Below, piece after piece: positions 29,804-38,070 of a stretch of 64,000 nucleotides of DNA. A program made the position numbers and the translations under genes. The notes under the pieces are model-generated. The model was not told where the DNA came from, made no database searches, and saw nothing but the letters and a program-made list of their open reading frames with translations. Positions within the stretch are counted from its first letter, which is position 1. Each line of letters opens with the position of its first letter. The stretch comes from Jannaschia formosa (GTDB lineage: Bacteria; Pseudomonadota; Alphaproteobacteria; Rhodobacterales; Rhodobacteraceae): positions 172,036 to 236,035 of the forward strand of contig NZ_QPLJ01000005.1 in assembly GCF_003340555.1 (NCBI RefSeq), in the 5' to 3' direction.

Positions 29804-31576
29804 ATGCACGCCTTCCGCACCCATACCTGCGCCGGTCTCGGCGCCTCGGATGTGGGCGAGACCGTCCGCCTGGCGGGCTGGGTCCATCGCATCCGCGACC
29901 ATGGCGGCATCCTGTTCGTGGACCTGCGCGACCATTACGGGATGACGCAGCTTCTGTGCGACCCGGACAGCCCGGTCTTCCCGCAGATGGAGAAGGTGCG
30001 GTCCGAATGGTGCATCCGCATCGACGGCACCGTGAAGGCCCGCGACCCGGAACTGGTGAACCCCAAGATCCCCACGGGCGAGATCGAGGTCTTCGTCCGC
30101 GACCTGGAGGTGCTGGGCGCCGCCTCCGAACTGCCGCTGCAGGTCTTCGGCGATCAGGACTACCCCGAGGAGACGCGGCTGCGCTACCGCTTCCTCGACC
30201 TGCGGCGCGAGTCGATGCAGCGCAACATGGTGCTGCGCTCGAACGTGGTGAAGTCGATCCGGGAGCGGATGTGGGCCAAGGGCTTCAACGAGTTCCAGAC
30301 GCCGATCATCACCGCCTCCTCGCCCGAGGGCGCGCGGGACTTCGTGATCCCGAGCAGGCTGCATCCCGGCAAGCTCTATGCGCTGCCGCAGGCGCCGCAG
30401 CAGTTCAAGCAGCTGCTGATGGTTTCGGGCTTCGACAAGTATTTCCAGATCGCGCCCTGCTTCCGCGACGAGGACCCGCGCGCCGACCGCTCGCCCACCG
30501 ATTTCTACCAGCTCGACATGGAGATGAGCTTCGTCACCCAGCAGGACGTCTTCGCCACGATCCAGCCGGTGATCCAGGGCATCTTCGAGGAGTTCGGGGG
30601 CGGCCGTCCCGTCGATGCCGAGTGGCCGCAGATCAGCTATGCCGACGCCGCGCTGAAATACGGGACCGACAAGCCCGACCTGCGCAACCCGATCGAGATG
30701 CAGGTCGTGTCGGAGCATTTCGCCGGATCGGGCTTCGCCATCTTCGCCTCGCTGCTGGAGAAGGAGGGGACCGAGATCCGCGCCATCCCCGCGCCGACCG
30801 GCGGGTCGCGCAAGTTCTGCGACCGGATGAACAAGTTCGCGCAGGAGCAGGGGCTGCCGGGGATGGGGTACATCTTCTGGCGCGAGAGCGCCGAGGGGAT
30901 GGAGGCCGCCGGCCCGCTGGCCAAGAACATCGGGCCGGAGCGGACCGAGGCGATCCGCCAGCAGCTTGGCCTCGGCGTGGGCGACGCGGCCTTCTTCCTC
31001 GGCGGCAAGCCCGCGGAGTTCGAACCCGTGGCGGGCCGCGCGCGCACCGTCATCGGCAGCGAGCTTGGCCTGACCGACGAGAACCGCTTCGCCTTCGCCT
31101 GGATCGTCGACTTCCCGATGTACGAGACCGACGACGAGGGGAAGATCGACTTCAGCCACAACCCCTTCTCGATGCCGCAAGGGGGCATGGAGGCGCTGGA
31201 GGGCGATCCGCTGAAGGTGCTGGGCTTCCAGTACGACCTCGCCTGCAACGGCTATGAACTCGTCTCGGGCGCGATCCGGAACCACAAGCCCGAGATCATG
31301 TTCCGCGCCTTCGAACTGGCGGGCTATGGCGAGGAAGAGGTGCGCAAGCGCTTCGGCGGCATGGTCAAGGCGTTCCAGTACGGCGCGCCCCCGCATGGCG
31401 GCTGCGCTGCGGGGATCGACCGGATCGTGATGCTGCTGGCCGACGAGGCGAATATCCGTGAGGTCATGCTGTTCCCGATGAACCAGCGCGCCGAGGACCT
31501 GATGATGGGCGCCCCCTCCGAGCCGATGCCGGGGCAGCTGATGGAGCTGGGGTTGCGGCTGGTCCCGAAGGACTGA
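29804..31576 (+). CDS. aspS: Aspartyl-tRNA synthetase
   Basis: A 590-residue class IIb synthetase. The N-terminal OB-fold anticodon domain spans about residues 1-105 ([20 protein letters not shown]). Class II motif 1 lies near residues 150-175, motif 2 is [19 protein letters not shown], and the bacterial GAD insertion lies at about 290-410. Motif 3 is [14 protein letters not shown]. Because gatC and gatA are also present, the organism may make Asn-tRNA by transamidation, in which case this would be a non-discriminating AspRS; the sequence alone does not decide that. Confidence 0.97.
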   Translation: MHAFRTHTCAGLGASDVGETVRLAGWVHRIRDHGGILFVDLRDHYGMTQLLCDPDSPVFPQMEKVRSEWCIRIDGTVKARDPELVNPKIPTGEIEVFVRDLEVLGAASELPLQVFGDQDYPEETRLRYRFLDLRRESMQRNMVLRSNVVKSIRERMWAKGFNEFQTPIITASSPEGARDFVIPSRLHPGKLYALPQAPQQFKQLLMVSGFDKYFQIAPCFRDEDPRADRSPTDFYQLDMEMSFVTQQDVFATIQPVIQGIFEEFGGGRPVDAEWPQISYADAALKYGTDKPDLRNPIEMQVVSEHFAGSGFAIFASLLEKEGTEIRAIPAPTGGSRKFCDRMNKFAQEQGLPGMGYIFWRESAEGMEAAGPLAKNIGPERTEAIRQQLGLGVGDAAFFLGGKPAEFEPVAGRARTVIGSELGLTDENRFAFAWIVDFPMYETDDEGKIDFSHNPFSMPQGGMEALEGDPLKVLGFQYDLACNGYELVSGAIRNHKPEIMFRAFELAGYGEEEVRKRFGGMVKAFQYGAPPHGGCAAGIDRIVMLLADEANIREVMLFPMNQRAEDLMMGAPSEPMPGQLMELGLRLVPKD

Positions 31577-31637
31577 GGTGAACTTTCGGGCCCGGGTTTG
31601 CGTTTGAGGATACCTGCAAACGAACCCGGAGGCCGTC

Positions 31638-31700
31638 ATGCGCAAGCTCATCAAGTACTTCGCGATCTGGAAACTGTTCAAGCGGTTCCGCCGCTCCTGA
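31638..31700 (+). CDS. 20-residue cationic aromatic peptide
   Basis: A very short ORF downstream of aspS encodes MRKLIKYFAIWKLFKRFRRS. CGGAGG lies five bases before the ATG, an excellent ribosome site, and a strong terminator begins ten bases after the stop. The peptide is strongly basic, and its aromatic and aliphatic residues fall on one face of a helix, as in membrane-binding peptides. Translation is supported by signal placement, not homology. It could be a small membrane-associated protein, a leader remnant, or chance. Expression from the aspS transcript is likely. Confidence 0.55.
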   Translation: MRKLIKYFAIWKLFKRFRRS

Positions 31701-31709
31701 ACCACCCCA

Positions 31710-31745
31710 GACGGGCCGGGCCATCGCGTCCGGCCCGTCCTTTTT
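31710..31745 (+). terminator. Strong Rho-independent terminator
   Basis: GACGGGCCGG (31710-31719) pairs perfectly with CCGGCCCGTC (31730-31739), ten-base loop, followed by CTTTTT. It ends the aspS/short-ORF transcript. Confidence 0.93.
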
Positions 31746-31847
31746 CCGGGCTGCGCGTTTTCCGCTCATCCCGTGCCCAGGCCCTTTGAGCCGGGCGGAG
31801 GAGCCCTTATCTGTGGCGCCGTGAGATTGCCGCCGAGGCCCCCTCCC

Positions 31848-33200
31848 ATGCGCCTGACCCCGACCCTTGCCGCCGTGCGTTTCGGCACCGGACTGTCGCC
31901 CCGGATCGCGCCCCCGCGCGACGGGGCGGAGGTTCTGGACCGTCTTCTCGGGCCCGACACGGTTGCCGCCGAGATCCCGCTGGAGGGCTGGGAAGTCACC
32001 GTCGCGCGCAGCATCGCCTGGGGGCCGCTGCGGCGGAAGCGCAACGAGGGCGAGGCGCAGTTGCAGGCCTTCCGGGCGCATTACGGCGAGATGCGGGACG
32101 TGTTCCACGCAACGCTCGCCGCCGTGCTGGCGCGGGCCGCGACGACCGAAGATGGTTTTCGCGAGCGGCTGCACTGGTTCTGGGCCGACCACTTCACCGT
32201 GCCGGACGGGGGCGGGTTCCGGCGGCTCTCGGTCTCGGGCTACCACGAGGACGCGATCCGGCCGCATGTCGCGGGCCGCTTCGCCGACCTGCTTCGCGCG
32301 GCGGTGACGCATCCGGCGATGGTCGACTATCTCGACCAGCGCTATTCGGTCGGGCCCAATTCGCGGCGTGGCCAGAAGGGGGCGGGCCTGAACGAGAACC
32401 TCGCGCGGGAGGTGCTGGAGCTGCACACGCTGGGCGCGGGCGGACCTTACACGCAGGCCGACGTGACCGAGCTGGCGGAGCTGCTCACGGGGCTGTCGAT
32501 CTCGAAGGAGGGGGCGGAGCATTTCCGCAACGCCTTCGCCGAGCCCGGTTCCGAGATCGTGCTGGGCCGCAGCTATGGCGGCGCGAAGGCCGACCCGGGG
32601 GCGATCGACACCGTGCTCGGCGACCTCGCAGTGCATCCCTCGACCGCCCGCCATGTCAGCGGCAAGCTCGCCCGGCATTTCGTGGCCGACGAGGCGCCCG
32701 CCGACCTTGTGGAGGCCATGACCGCGCGCTGGATCGCCAGCGACGGCGATCTGGCCGAGGTCTATGCCGTGCTGCTGGACCATCCCGCCTCGGCCGCGCC
32801 GGAGCTGCGCAAGGTGCGGCGCCCGCTGGAGTTCATCGCCGCCGCGACGCGGGCGCTCGACGCGGGGCCGGTGCTGCTGGGGCTGAAGCGGGGACAGGTG
32901 CAGTCCGCCATCGCGCTCCCGCTGGAGTTGATGGGCCAGCGCTGGCAGATGGCGCCCGGCCCCGACGGCTGGCCCGAGGAGGCCGAGGCCTGGATCACGC
33001 CGCAGGCGCTGGCCGCGCGGATCGACTGGGCGATGCGCATCCCGCGCGAGCTGCCGGCGCTGCCGGACCCGCGCGGCTTCGTCGACACGGCCCTCGGGCC
33101 GCTCGCCTCGGAGCGGACGCGCTTCGCCGCCCGGGCCGCCGAGAGCCGGGCGGACGGGATCGGCCTGATCCTCTCGGCGCCGGAATTCCACAGGAGATGA
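31848..33200 (+). CDS. DUF1800 family protein
   Basis: A 450-residue protein with the DUF1800 pattern: an N-terminal helical part (AAVRFGTGLSPRIAP), the signature RLHWFWADHFTV, then the conserved NENLAREVLELHTLGAGG and YTQADVTELAELLTG. Near the end it has HPSTARHVSGKLARHFV. Members are encoded next to DUF1501 genes, and the pair is thought to act in the envelope; no enzyme reaction is established. No clear signal peptide is visible with the chosen ATG. The stop overlaps the DUF1501 start (ATGA), so the two are coupled. Confidence 0.9.
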   Translation: MRLTPTLAAVRFGTGLSPRIAPPRDGAEVLDRLLGPDTVAAEIPLEGWEVTVARSIAWGPLRRKRNEGEAQLQAFRAHYGEMRDVFHATLAAVLARAATTEDGFRERLHWFWADHFTVPDGGGFRRLSVSGYHEDAIRPHVAGRFADLLRAAVTHPAMVDYLDQRYSVGPNSRRGQKGAGLNENLAREVLELHTLGAGGPYTQADVTELAELLTGLSISKEGAEHFRNAFAEPGSEIVLGRSYGGAKADPGAIDTVLGDLAVHPSTARHVSGKLARHFVADEAPADLVEAMTARWIASDGDLAEVYAVLLDHPASAAPELRKVRRPLEFIAAATRALDAGPVLLGLKRGQVQSAIALPLELMGQRWQMAPGPDGWPEEAEAWITPQALAARIDWAMRIPRELPALPDPRGFVDTALGPLASERTRFAARAAESRADGIGLILSAPEFHRR

Positions 33201-34363
33201 CCATGCTCGATCGGCGCCGTTTCCTCCAGACCGCGGCCTGTTCGCTGGCCGCCTCGCCGCTGGTGACCCCGATGGCCTTCGCGGCCCTGCCGTCGGACCA
33301 CCGGCTGGTGGTCGTCATCCTGCGTGGCGGCATGGACGGGCTGGACGTGCTGCAGCCCTATGGCGACCCGGGGCTGGCCCTGCTGCGCCCGGACTTTGCC
33401 ATCGGCCCTGCGGCCGGGGCGCATGACCTGACCGGCTTCCACGCGCTCCATCCGGAGCTTGCGGACCTGCTGCCGCTCTGGCGGGCGGGAGAGCTGGGCT
33501 TCGCCCAGGCCGTCAGCACGCCCTATCGCGACGGGCGCAGCCATTTCGACGGGCAGGACATCCTCGAGGCCGGGACGGCGGGCGAGGTTCCGTCGCTGTC
33601 GCGTCGCGACGGCTGGCTCAACCGCCTGCTGGGCGTGTTGCCGGGCGCCGAGGGGCGCACGGCCTTCGCCATCGGGCGCGAGGACATGCTGCTGCTGCGC
33701 GGGGACGCGGCCCATTCTTCCTGGGCGCCCGACGCGCGGCTGGAGCTGGAGGCGGCGACGCGCGACCTTCTTCTGCACGTCTACCACGACGACCCGCTGT
33801 TCCGGGACCGCGCGGCCGAGGCGCTGCTGCTCTCGGCCAAGGGGCCCGAGGCCAAGCCCGGAGAGGGCGACAGCGTCGAGGCGCTGTTCGGCTTCGCGGC
33901 CGAGCAGCTGTCGGGCGACTCGCGTATCGCGGCGCTGTCGATCTCGGGCTGGGACACGCATCGCGGGCAGCCGCGGCAGATCCTGCGCGCGCTCCGCCGG
34001 CTGTCGAACGGCATCCTGACGCTGCGCGACGGGCTCGGGCCGGCCTGGTCCCGGACCACGGTGCTGGCGATGACCGAGTTCGGCCGCACGGCGGCGCAGA
34101 ACGGATCGTACGGGACCGATCACGGGACCGGCGGCACGTTGATCGCCGCCGGGGGCGCCATCGCGGGCGGACAGGTCTGGGGGCAGTGGCCGGGGCTGGC
34201 CGAATCGGCGCTGCTGGACCGCCGTGATCTGATGCCCCTGCGCGACGTGCGCGCCTATGCGGCCTGGGCGCTGCACGGGCTCTATGGGGTCGACAGGCGC
34301 CTGCTCTCGACGCTCGTCTTCCCGGGGCTGGAGATGGGGTCGGATCCGGGGCTGCTGGCCTGA
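33197..34363 (+). CDS. DUF1501 family Tat-exported protein
   Basis: A 388-residue protein with a twin-arginine signal: LDRRRFLQTAACSLAASPLV, cleavage likely after AFA near residue 29. The rest is sulfatase/alkaline-phosphatase-like: VVVILRGGMDGLDVLQPYGD, SRSHFDGQDILEAG-type segment, SISGWDTHRGQ, MTEFGRTAAQNGSYGTDHGT. These Asp/His positions resemble metal ligands of that fold, but activity is unproven. Tat export suggests a folded, cofactor-bearing periplasmic protein. It is coupled to the DUF1800 gene. Confidence 0.92.
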   Translation: MTMLDRRRFLQTAACSLAASPLVTPMAFAALPSDHRLVVVILRGGMDGLDVLQPYGDPGLALLRPDFAIGPAAGAHDLTGFHALHPELADLLPLWRAGELGFAQAVSTPYRDGRSHFDGQDILEAGTAGEVPSLSRRDGWLNRLLGVLPGAEGRTAFAIGREDMLLLRGDAAHSSWAPDARLELEAATRDLLLHVYHDDPLFRDRAAEALLLSAKGPEAKPGEGDSVEALFGFAAEQLSGDSRIAALSISGWDTHRGQPRQILRALRRLSNGILTLRDGLGPAWSRTTVLAMTEFGRTAAQNGSYGTDHGTGGTLIAAGGAIAGGQVWGQWPGLAESALLDRRDLMPLRDVRAYAAWALHGLYGVDRRLLSTLVFPGLEMGSDPGLLA

Positions 34364-34408
34364 CGGCATCCCTTGCCGAGGGTTGAATGTTCATGCTCTG
34401 TTCCGGGC

Positions 34409-34684
34409 ATGAGCTACAAGCGCCCGCATCGCCATCTCGTCGTCGACCGCCAGTTCCCGATCCGCCTGACCATCGACGTCAAGCCGGAGCAGCGGCAGCT
34501 GGTGCAGCGCGCCTTGGCCCGCACGGTGGGTGAGGGGAATTACGGCGTCACGCCCGCCACGCTCTGGAGCGGGACACGGGCGCATCACCTGCATCTCTAC
34601 TCGGTCTATGACGCGCTGATCTTCCTCGCCGCCTGTCCGCAGGCGCGTCTCGTCTGGGAGAGCTACGAGGGCCACACGCGGTGA
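34409..34684 (+). CDS. Hypothetical 91-residue protein
   Basis: A small soluble protein (MSYKRPHRHLVVDRQFPIRL) with the segments IDVKPEQRQLVQRALARTVG and LWSGTRAHHLHLYSVYDALI. No signal peptide, membrane helix or recognised motif is present. It follows the DUF1501 gene by 45 bases on the same strand. Codon bias fits the surrounding genes. I do not recognise the family, and the start is uncertain by a dozen codons. Confidence 0.5.
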   Translation: MSYKRPHRHLVVDRQFPIRLTIDVKPEQRQLVQRALARTVGEGNYGVTPATLWSGTRAHHLHLYSVYDALIFLAACPQARLVWESYEGHTR

Positions 34685-34788
34685 AGCGCCGGGCGGTTCG
34701 AGTCGGGACGTCTCAGAAAGGTCCTGAGTGGGCGCGGCCCGGCAGTGTCCTTTCGGGGCGACATCATCATCCGGCGCGGCAGGCCGTG

Positions 34789-35300
34789 TCAGGCGAGGTC
34801 CAGCCGCATGGCGATCGAAGGGAAGGTGATGCCGGGGGCGAGCGGCACATCGACGGGCCCGAGGCTGCGAAAGCCGAGCGTGGCGTAGAACGGCTCCGCC
34901 GTGCGCGTCGAGCCGTGCGCGTCGAGAAGCAGTCGAGGGCGCGCATCCCCGCCGCCCGGGCCTCGGCCAGGCAGTGCTCCATCAGGCGCCGGGCATGGCC
35001 GCGGCGCAGGTGGTCGGGATGGGCGGCGACGTGGCGCACATGACCGAGGCCGGGCTCGGTGCCGCCGGTCGGGCGGGCCCGCGTCCAGCCGCCGCAGGCC
35101 ACCAGCGTCTCGCCCTCGAAGGCGAGGTGATAGGTGCCCGAGGCCAGCAGTTCCGGCCGCGCGCGGCAGATGCGGGGCAGGGCCGTCACCAGGACCGAAG
35201 GCGGGTAGTCCGCCGCCAGCAGCCGCGGGTAGGACGCGGCCAGCAGCATGTCGACCGAGGGCAGGTCTGCGGGGGTGGCGGGGCGGAGGGAGAGGAGCAT
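34789..35300 (-). pseudogene. GNAT acetyltransferase disrupted by a 14-bp tandem duplication
   Basis: Frame 1 (from the ATG at 35300) encodes a GNAT fold: LRPATPADLPSVDMLLAASY, TLVACGGWTR, and the acetyl-CoA loop HVRHVAAHPDHLRRGHARRL, up to ALDCFSTRTA. It then shifts into a basic nonsense tail. The natural ending, EPFYATLGFRSLGPVDVPLA to AMRLDLA, continues in another frame to 34789. The shift coincides exactly with two adjacent copies of a 14-base unit (34898-34911, 34912-34925). Removing one copy restores a continuous gene of about 165 codons ending ...STRTAEPFYATLGF. Family call confident; substrate unknown. Confidence 0.88.
34898..34925. repeat. 14-bp tandem duplication
   Basis: GCCGTGCGCGTCGA occurs twice in direct contact. 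Fourteen is not a multiple of three, so the duplication shifts the reading frame of the GNAT gene. Confidence 0.97.
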
Positions 35301-35324
35301 CGGAACGCCTGAGGGACGAAACGC

Positions 35325-35356
35325 AAAGGGCCGCGCCCGGTCTCCCGGCGCGGCCC
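35325..35356 (-). terminator. Hairpin terminator after rpmG
   Basis: GGGCCGCGCC (35328-35337) pairs with GGCGCGGCCC (35347-35356). On the minus strand it is followed by CTTTGCG. It lies 30 bases downstream of the rpmG stop. Confidence 0.75.
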
Positions 35357-35386
35357 TGTCTGGTGGCGATCTGCGTAAGCGATGGC

Positions 35387-35554
35387 TTACTTAATCTTGC
35401 CTTCCTTGTATTCGACATGCTTGCGCGCGACGGGATCGAACTTCCGGACCACCATCTTCTCGGTCATGGTCCGGGCGTTCTTCTTCGTCACGTAGAAATG
35501 GCCGGTCCCGGCGGAGGAATTGAGCCGGATCTTGATCGTGGTGGGCTTCGCCAT
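35387..35554 (-). CDS. rpmG: 50S ribosomal protein L33
   Basis: A 55-residue protein reading [20 protein letters not shown] and on to [20 protein letters not shown] and [11 protein letters not shown], the standard bacterial L33. The zinc-binding Cys pairs of the C+ form are absent, as is usual in proteobacteria. It is flanked by a terminator, so it is probably monocistronic. It is too short for ordinary ORF length cut-offs. Confidence 0.97.
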   Translation of the reverse strand: MAKPTTIKIRLNSSAGTGHFYVTKKNARTMTEKMVVRKFDPVARKHVEYKEGKIK

Positions 35555-35644
35555 CGGGTGTCTCCTGCGTCGGACGAGCGTCGGCCGGAGCGGCGCGGCC
35601 CCGGAGAAATCAGAATTGGCCTTCTATCCGCTGGGTGGGGGCTG

Positions 35645-36043
35645 TCAAGCGCCGTCGCGGGCGTTCCAGTCGAAGGTCATCAGCACGGCGCCGCCGGCCT
35701 GTCCGGGGGCGAAGGTGACATGGGCCGGCTGCGTCGCGCCCTGGACATAGGCCATGTCGACATCGGCCCCTTCGGCCCGCCCGCGCAGGGCGGCGACGAA
35801 GGCCCGTTCTACTGCGGGACGGTCGGCCGGGTGCCAGAGGCTCGCGAAGCAGAGACCGCGCAGATCCTCGGGGGCGTCGAAGCCGAGATCGCGGCTGAGG
35901 CGGGAGCTGAAGGTCGCGATCAGCCCGTCGCGATCGACCAGCCCGATCCGCGCCTTGCTGCGCGCCACCGCGCTGATCGCCCCTTCGGGCAGTGGCGCGG
36001 TACGGCCAGCCGGCCGCGTCGCCCCATCATGTAGTTGCGTCAT
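35645..36043 (-). CDS. Short PAS-domain protein
   Basis: A 132-residue protein starting MTQLHDGATRPAG. A single PAS domain follows (IGLVDRDGLIATFSSRLSRD, LGFDAPEDLRGLCFASLWHP, ADRPAVERAFVAALRG). No output domain is present, so it may act as a sensor subunit or protein-interaction module. The ATG is preceded by GGGGGTGAAGCGG. It lies divergently just outside the 3' end of rnpB, with an A+T-rich stretch (36055-36105) holding its probable promoter. Ligand unknown. Confidence 0.65.
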   Translation of the reverse strand: MTQLHDGATRPAGRTAPLPEGAISAVARSKARIGLVDRDGLIATFSSRLSRDLGFDAPEDLRGLCFASLWHPADRPAVERAFVAALRGRAEGADVDMAYVQGATQPAHVTFAPGQAGGAVLMTFDWNARDGA

Positions 36044-36135
36044 CCGCTTCACCCCCAATTCAAGTGAATTATTGGGTAAACCGACAAAACAAGTGTTAAG
36101 TTCCGGCTGCTCCCGGATCGGCGCGATATGGCCGA

Positions 36136-36516
36136 GCGCGGGGGGCCTGTAAGCCGGATTCTGTTCGGCGGACATGTCCGCCGCGACGGCCATTCATCTG
36201 GACCCCGAATCGCTTCGGGGCCTCGAGCTGCCAACCCGGACCGCTGGGGCGGAGACCCCCTGCGCCCCGAAGGACGCGCGCGATCCCTATTCGGCATTGC
36301 TCCCGGTGGGGCTTGCCATGCGGGCTGCGTCGCCGCCGCCCCGGTGGGCTCTTACCCCACCGTTTCACCCTGACCCCGACGCATCGGGGCGGTCTGTTTT
36401 CTGTGGCGCTTTCCGTCAGGGGTCGCCCCCTGCCCGGGCGTTACCCGGCACCGTCTCTCCATGGAGTCCGGACTTTCCTCGAAGGTTGCCCCCCGCGGCC
36501 GTCCAGCCCCCCGCGC
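36136..36516 (-). ncRNA. rnpB: RNase P RNA, bacterial type A
   Basis: Read on the minus strand, the 5' end GCGCGGGGGGC pairs with the 3' end GCCCCCCGCGC to form P1. Universally conserved blocks are present: GAGGAAAGTCCGGACTCC near the 5' side, GGTGAAACGGTGGGGTAAGA centrally, and ACAGAATCCGGCTTACAGG near the 3' end. Length is about 381 bases. The RNA is the catalytic part of RNase P, which matures tRNA 5' ends. Its 5' end is eight bases from the stop of the upstream amidase gene, so its promoter lies inside that gene. Confidence 0.97.
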
Positions 36517-36524
36517 CGGGCGGG

Positions 36525-37211
36525 CTAGGCCGTCGCGAGCGGCTGGTCAACGGGAAAGCGCCGCGCCATGTCGGCGGCAATGGCGCAGTCCCGTCCCTCG
36601 AGGGGCCCCTCGGACCCGGGGCGGAAGCGCAGCCGCAGCGCATGGACCAGCGTGTCGAGCGGTGCTTCGGCGGTCCAGCCGGCGGTGCGGAGGTCGCGCA
36701 GGAAGGCGTCCGGGTCGGCGGCGCGGGTCCCCTCGGCGGGCCAGACGGACAGTCCCCGCAGGGCGAGGCGGCGCCAGTCGAAGCGGGGGCCCGGGTCGAT
36801 CTTGCGCCCGGGGGCGCAGTCGGAATGGCCGATGACGCGGGACGGCGGGATCGCGTGGCGGGCCATGAGGTCGCGCAGCAGGGCCTCCAGCCGGTCCATC
36901 TGTGCTGCCGGGAAGGGGGAGGCGCCGTCGTTCGACAGCTCGATCCCGAGCGAGCGGGAATTGACGTCGTCGGAGGCGCCCCAGCGCCCCGCGCCCGCAT
37001 GCCAGGCGCGGCGGTCGTCGGGGACGAGCTGAACGGCGGAGCCGTCCTCGCCCAGAACGTAGTGGCAGGAGACCTGCGTCTCCGGGTCGCAGAGCCGCTT
37101 GATGGCGGGGCCCGGCCCGCCCTGCATCGCGGTGTAGTGCAGCACGATCAGGTCGGGACGGTCATGTCCGGCACGCCGCGGCCCCTGGTTCGGGGAGGCC
37201 TGCTGGCGCAT
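36525..37211 (-). CDS. N-acetylmuramoyl-L-alanine amidase, AmpD-like
   Basis: A 228-residue Amidase_2 domain enzyme that cleaves the muramic acid-stem peptide bond. Zinc ligands lie in LIVLHYTAMQGG, RAWHAGAGRWGASDD and VIGHSDCAPGRKIDPGPRFDW. It has no signal peptide with the chosen ATG, so it would act in the cytoplasm on recycled muropeptides, as AmpD does. A C-terminal helical part (DPDAFLRDLRTAGW) resembles a peptidoglycan-binding domain of the AmiD type. It starts five bases after the Excalibur lipoprotein gene and ends at rnpB. Confidence 0.9.
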   Translation of the reverse strand: MRQQASPNQGPRRAGHDRPDLIVLHYTAMQGGPGPAIKRLCDPETQVSCHYVLGEDGSAVQLVPDDRRAWHAGAGRWGASDDVNSRSLGIELSNDGASPFPAAQMDRLEALLRDLMARHAIPPSRVIGHSDCAPGRKIDPGPRFDWRRLALRGLSVWPAEGTRAADPDAFLRDLRTAGWTAEAPLDTLVHALRLRFRPGSEGPLEGRDCAIAADMARRFPVDQPLATA

Positions 37212-37216
37212 CGGGG

Positions 37217-38038
37217 TCAGTTCCGGACGAGGTTGCGGAAGGCCGCCGGGTCCCAGGCGCAGGCGTTGCCGTCGCCATCGGGGTCGAGCCCGAGACGGTC
37301 CCGCTCCGGTCCGCCGGCGCTCAGGAATTCCTCCTGCGCGACGTCGGGGGTGCGGTAGTTGGCGCAACGGCGGTTCGCCGCCCGCTCGCTGGCGGTCAGG
37401 CTGCGGCGGAAGCTGCCCGAGGCGCCGACCGGGCGGGCCTGGTTCAGCGCGTAGGAGACGATGTTCGGACCGACCTCGCCGGGGCGTTCCAGCTCGCGCG
37501 GCTGGATCATCTCGAATTGCTGGCGGGCGGCGTTGACGCGCGCCGCGTCGGCCTCGATCGAGCGCTGGCTGGCGACGGCGGCGAAGTCCTGTTCCCGGCT
37601 GATGCCAGGGTTGTTGCGGTCGAGCTCGATCGGGTTCGGAGCGGGCGAGGCTTGCGGGAAGGGCGCGGGCCCGGGGATCTGTGCCGGCAACGGCGCGGTG
37701 GCGAAGTCCTGCGGCGTGTCCGTGAAGGGGCCGGAGACCGGCGGCTGCGGCGCGGGCACGCCGAGCGCGGCGCGGGTGTCGGCGGCCAGCCGCTCCGCCT
37801 CGGTCTGCGGCGCGACGGGGCCGCCCGCGACGACGACGGGGCCGGGCGGCGCCTCGGGCGGGCGGATCGTCTGGGACGGGGTCGGGCTGCCGCCGCGCAG
37901 CGCGGAATCCCGCTGGGCGATCTGGGCCGGCGTCTCGAAGCCGGGGCCGCGGGTCACGGCGCTATCGGGCACCGGCGGATCGCAGGCCGCGAGGAGCGTC
38001 AGGGCCGCGAGGGCCAGAAGGGGATGGGTCGCGCGCAT
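37217..38038 (-). CDS. Excalibur-domain lipoprotein
   Basis: A 273-residue envelope protein. The lipobox LLAAC (Cys about residue 19) follows a hydrophobic stretch. The middle is Pro/Ala/Gln-rich and predicted disordered. The C-terminal Excalibur domain has the RCANYRT-segment and the calcium-binding-like GLDPDGDGNACAW loop with two Cys. Such domains are thought to bind calcium at the cell surface. It may be co-transcribed with the downstream amidase, implying a wall-related role. Confidence 0.85.
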   Translation of the reverse strand: MRATHPLLALAALTLLAACDPPVPDSAVTRGPGFETPAQIAQRDSALRGGSPTPSQTIRPPEAPPGPVVVAGGPVAPQTEAERLAADTRAALGVPAPQPPVSGPFTDTPQDFATAPLPAQIPGPAPFPQASPAPNPIELDRNNPGISREQDFAAVASQRSIEADAARVNAARQQFEMIQPRELERPGEVGPNIVSYALNQARPVGASGSFRRSLTASERAANRRCANYRTPDVAQEEFLSAGGPERDRLGLDPDGDGNACAWDPAAFRNLVRN

Positions 38039-38070
38039 CTATACCTCTGGATCGGCTGGTCGATCCGTCC

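Noticed and set aside
29507-33191. Long minus-strand frames opposite aspS and the DUF1800 gene
   Set aside because: Both real genes have clear family motifs on the plus strand. The opposite frames look like GC-driven shadows.
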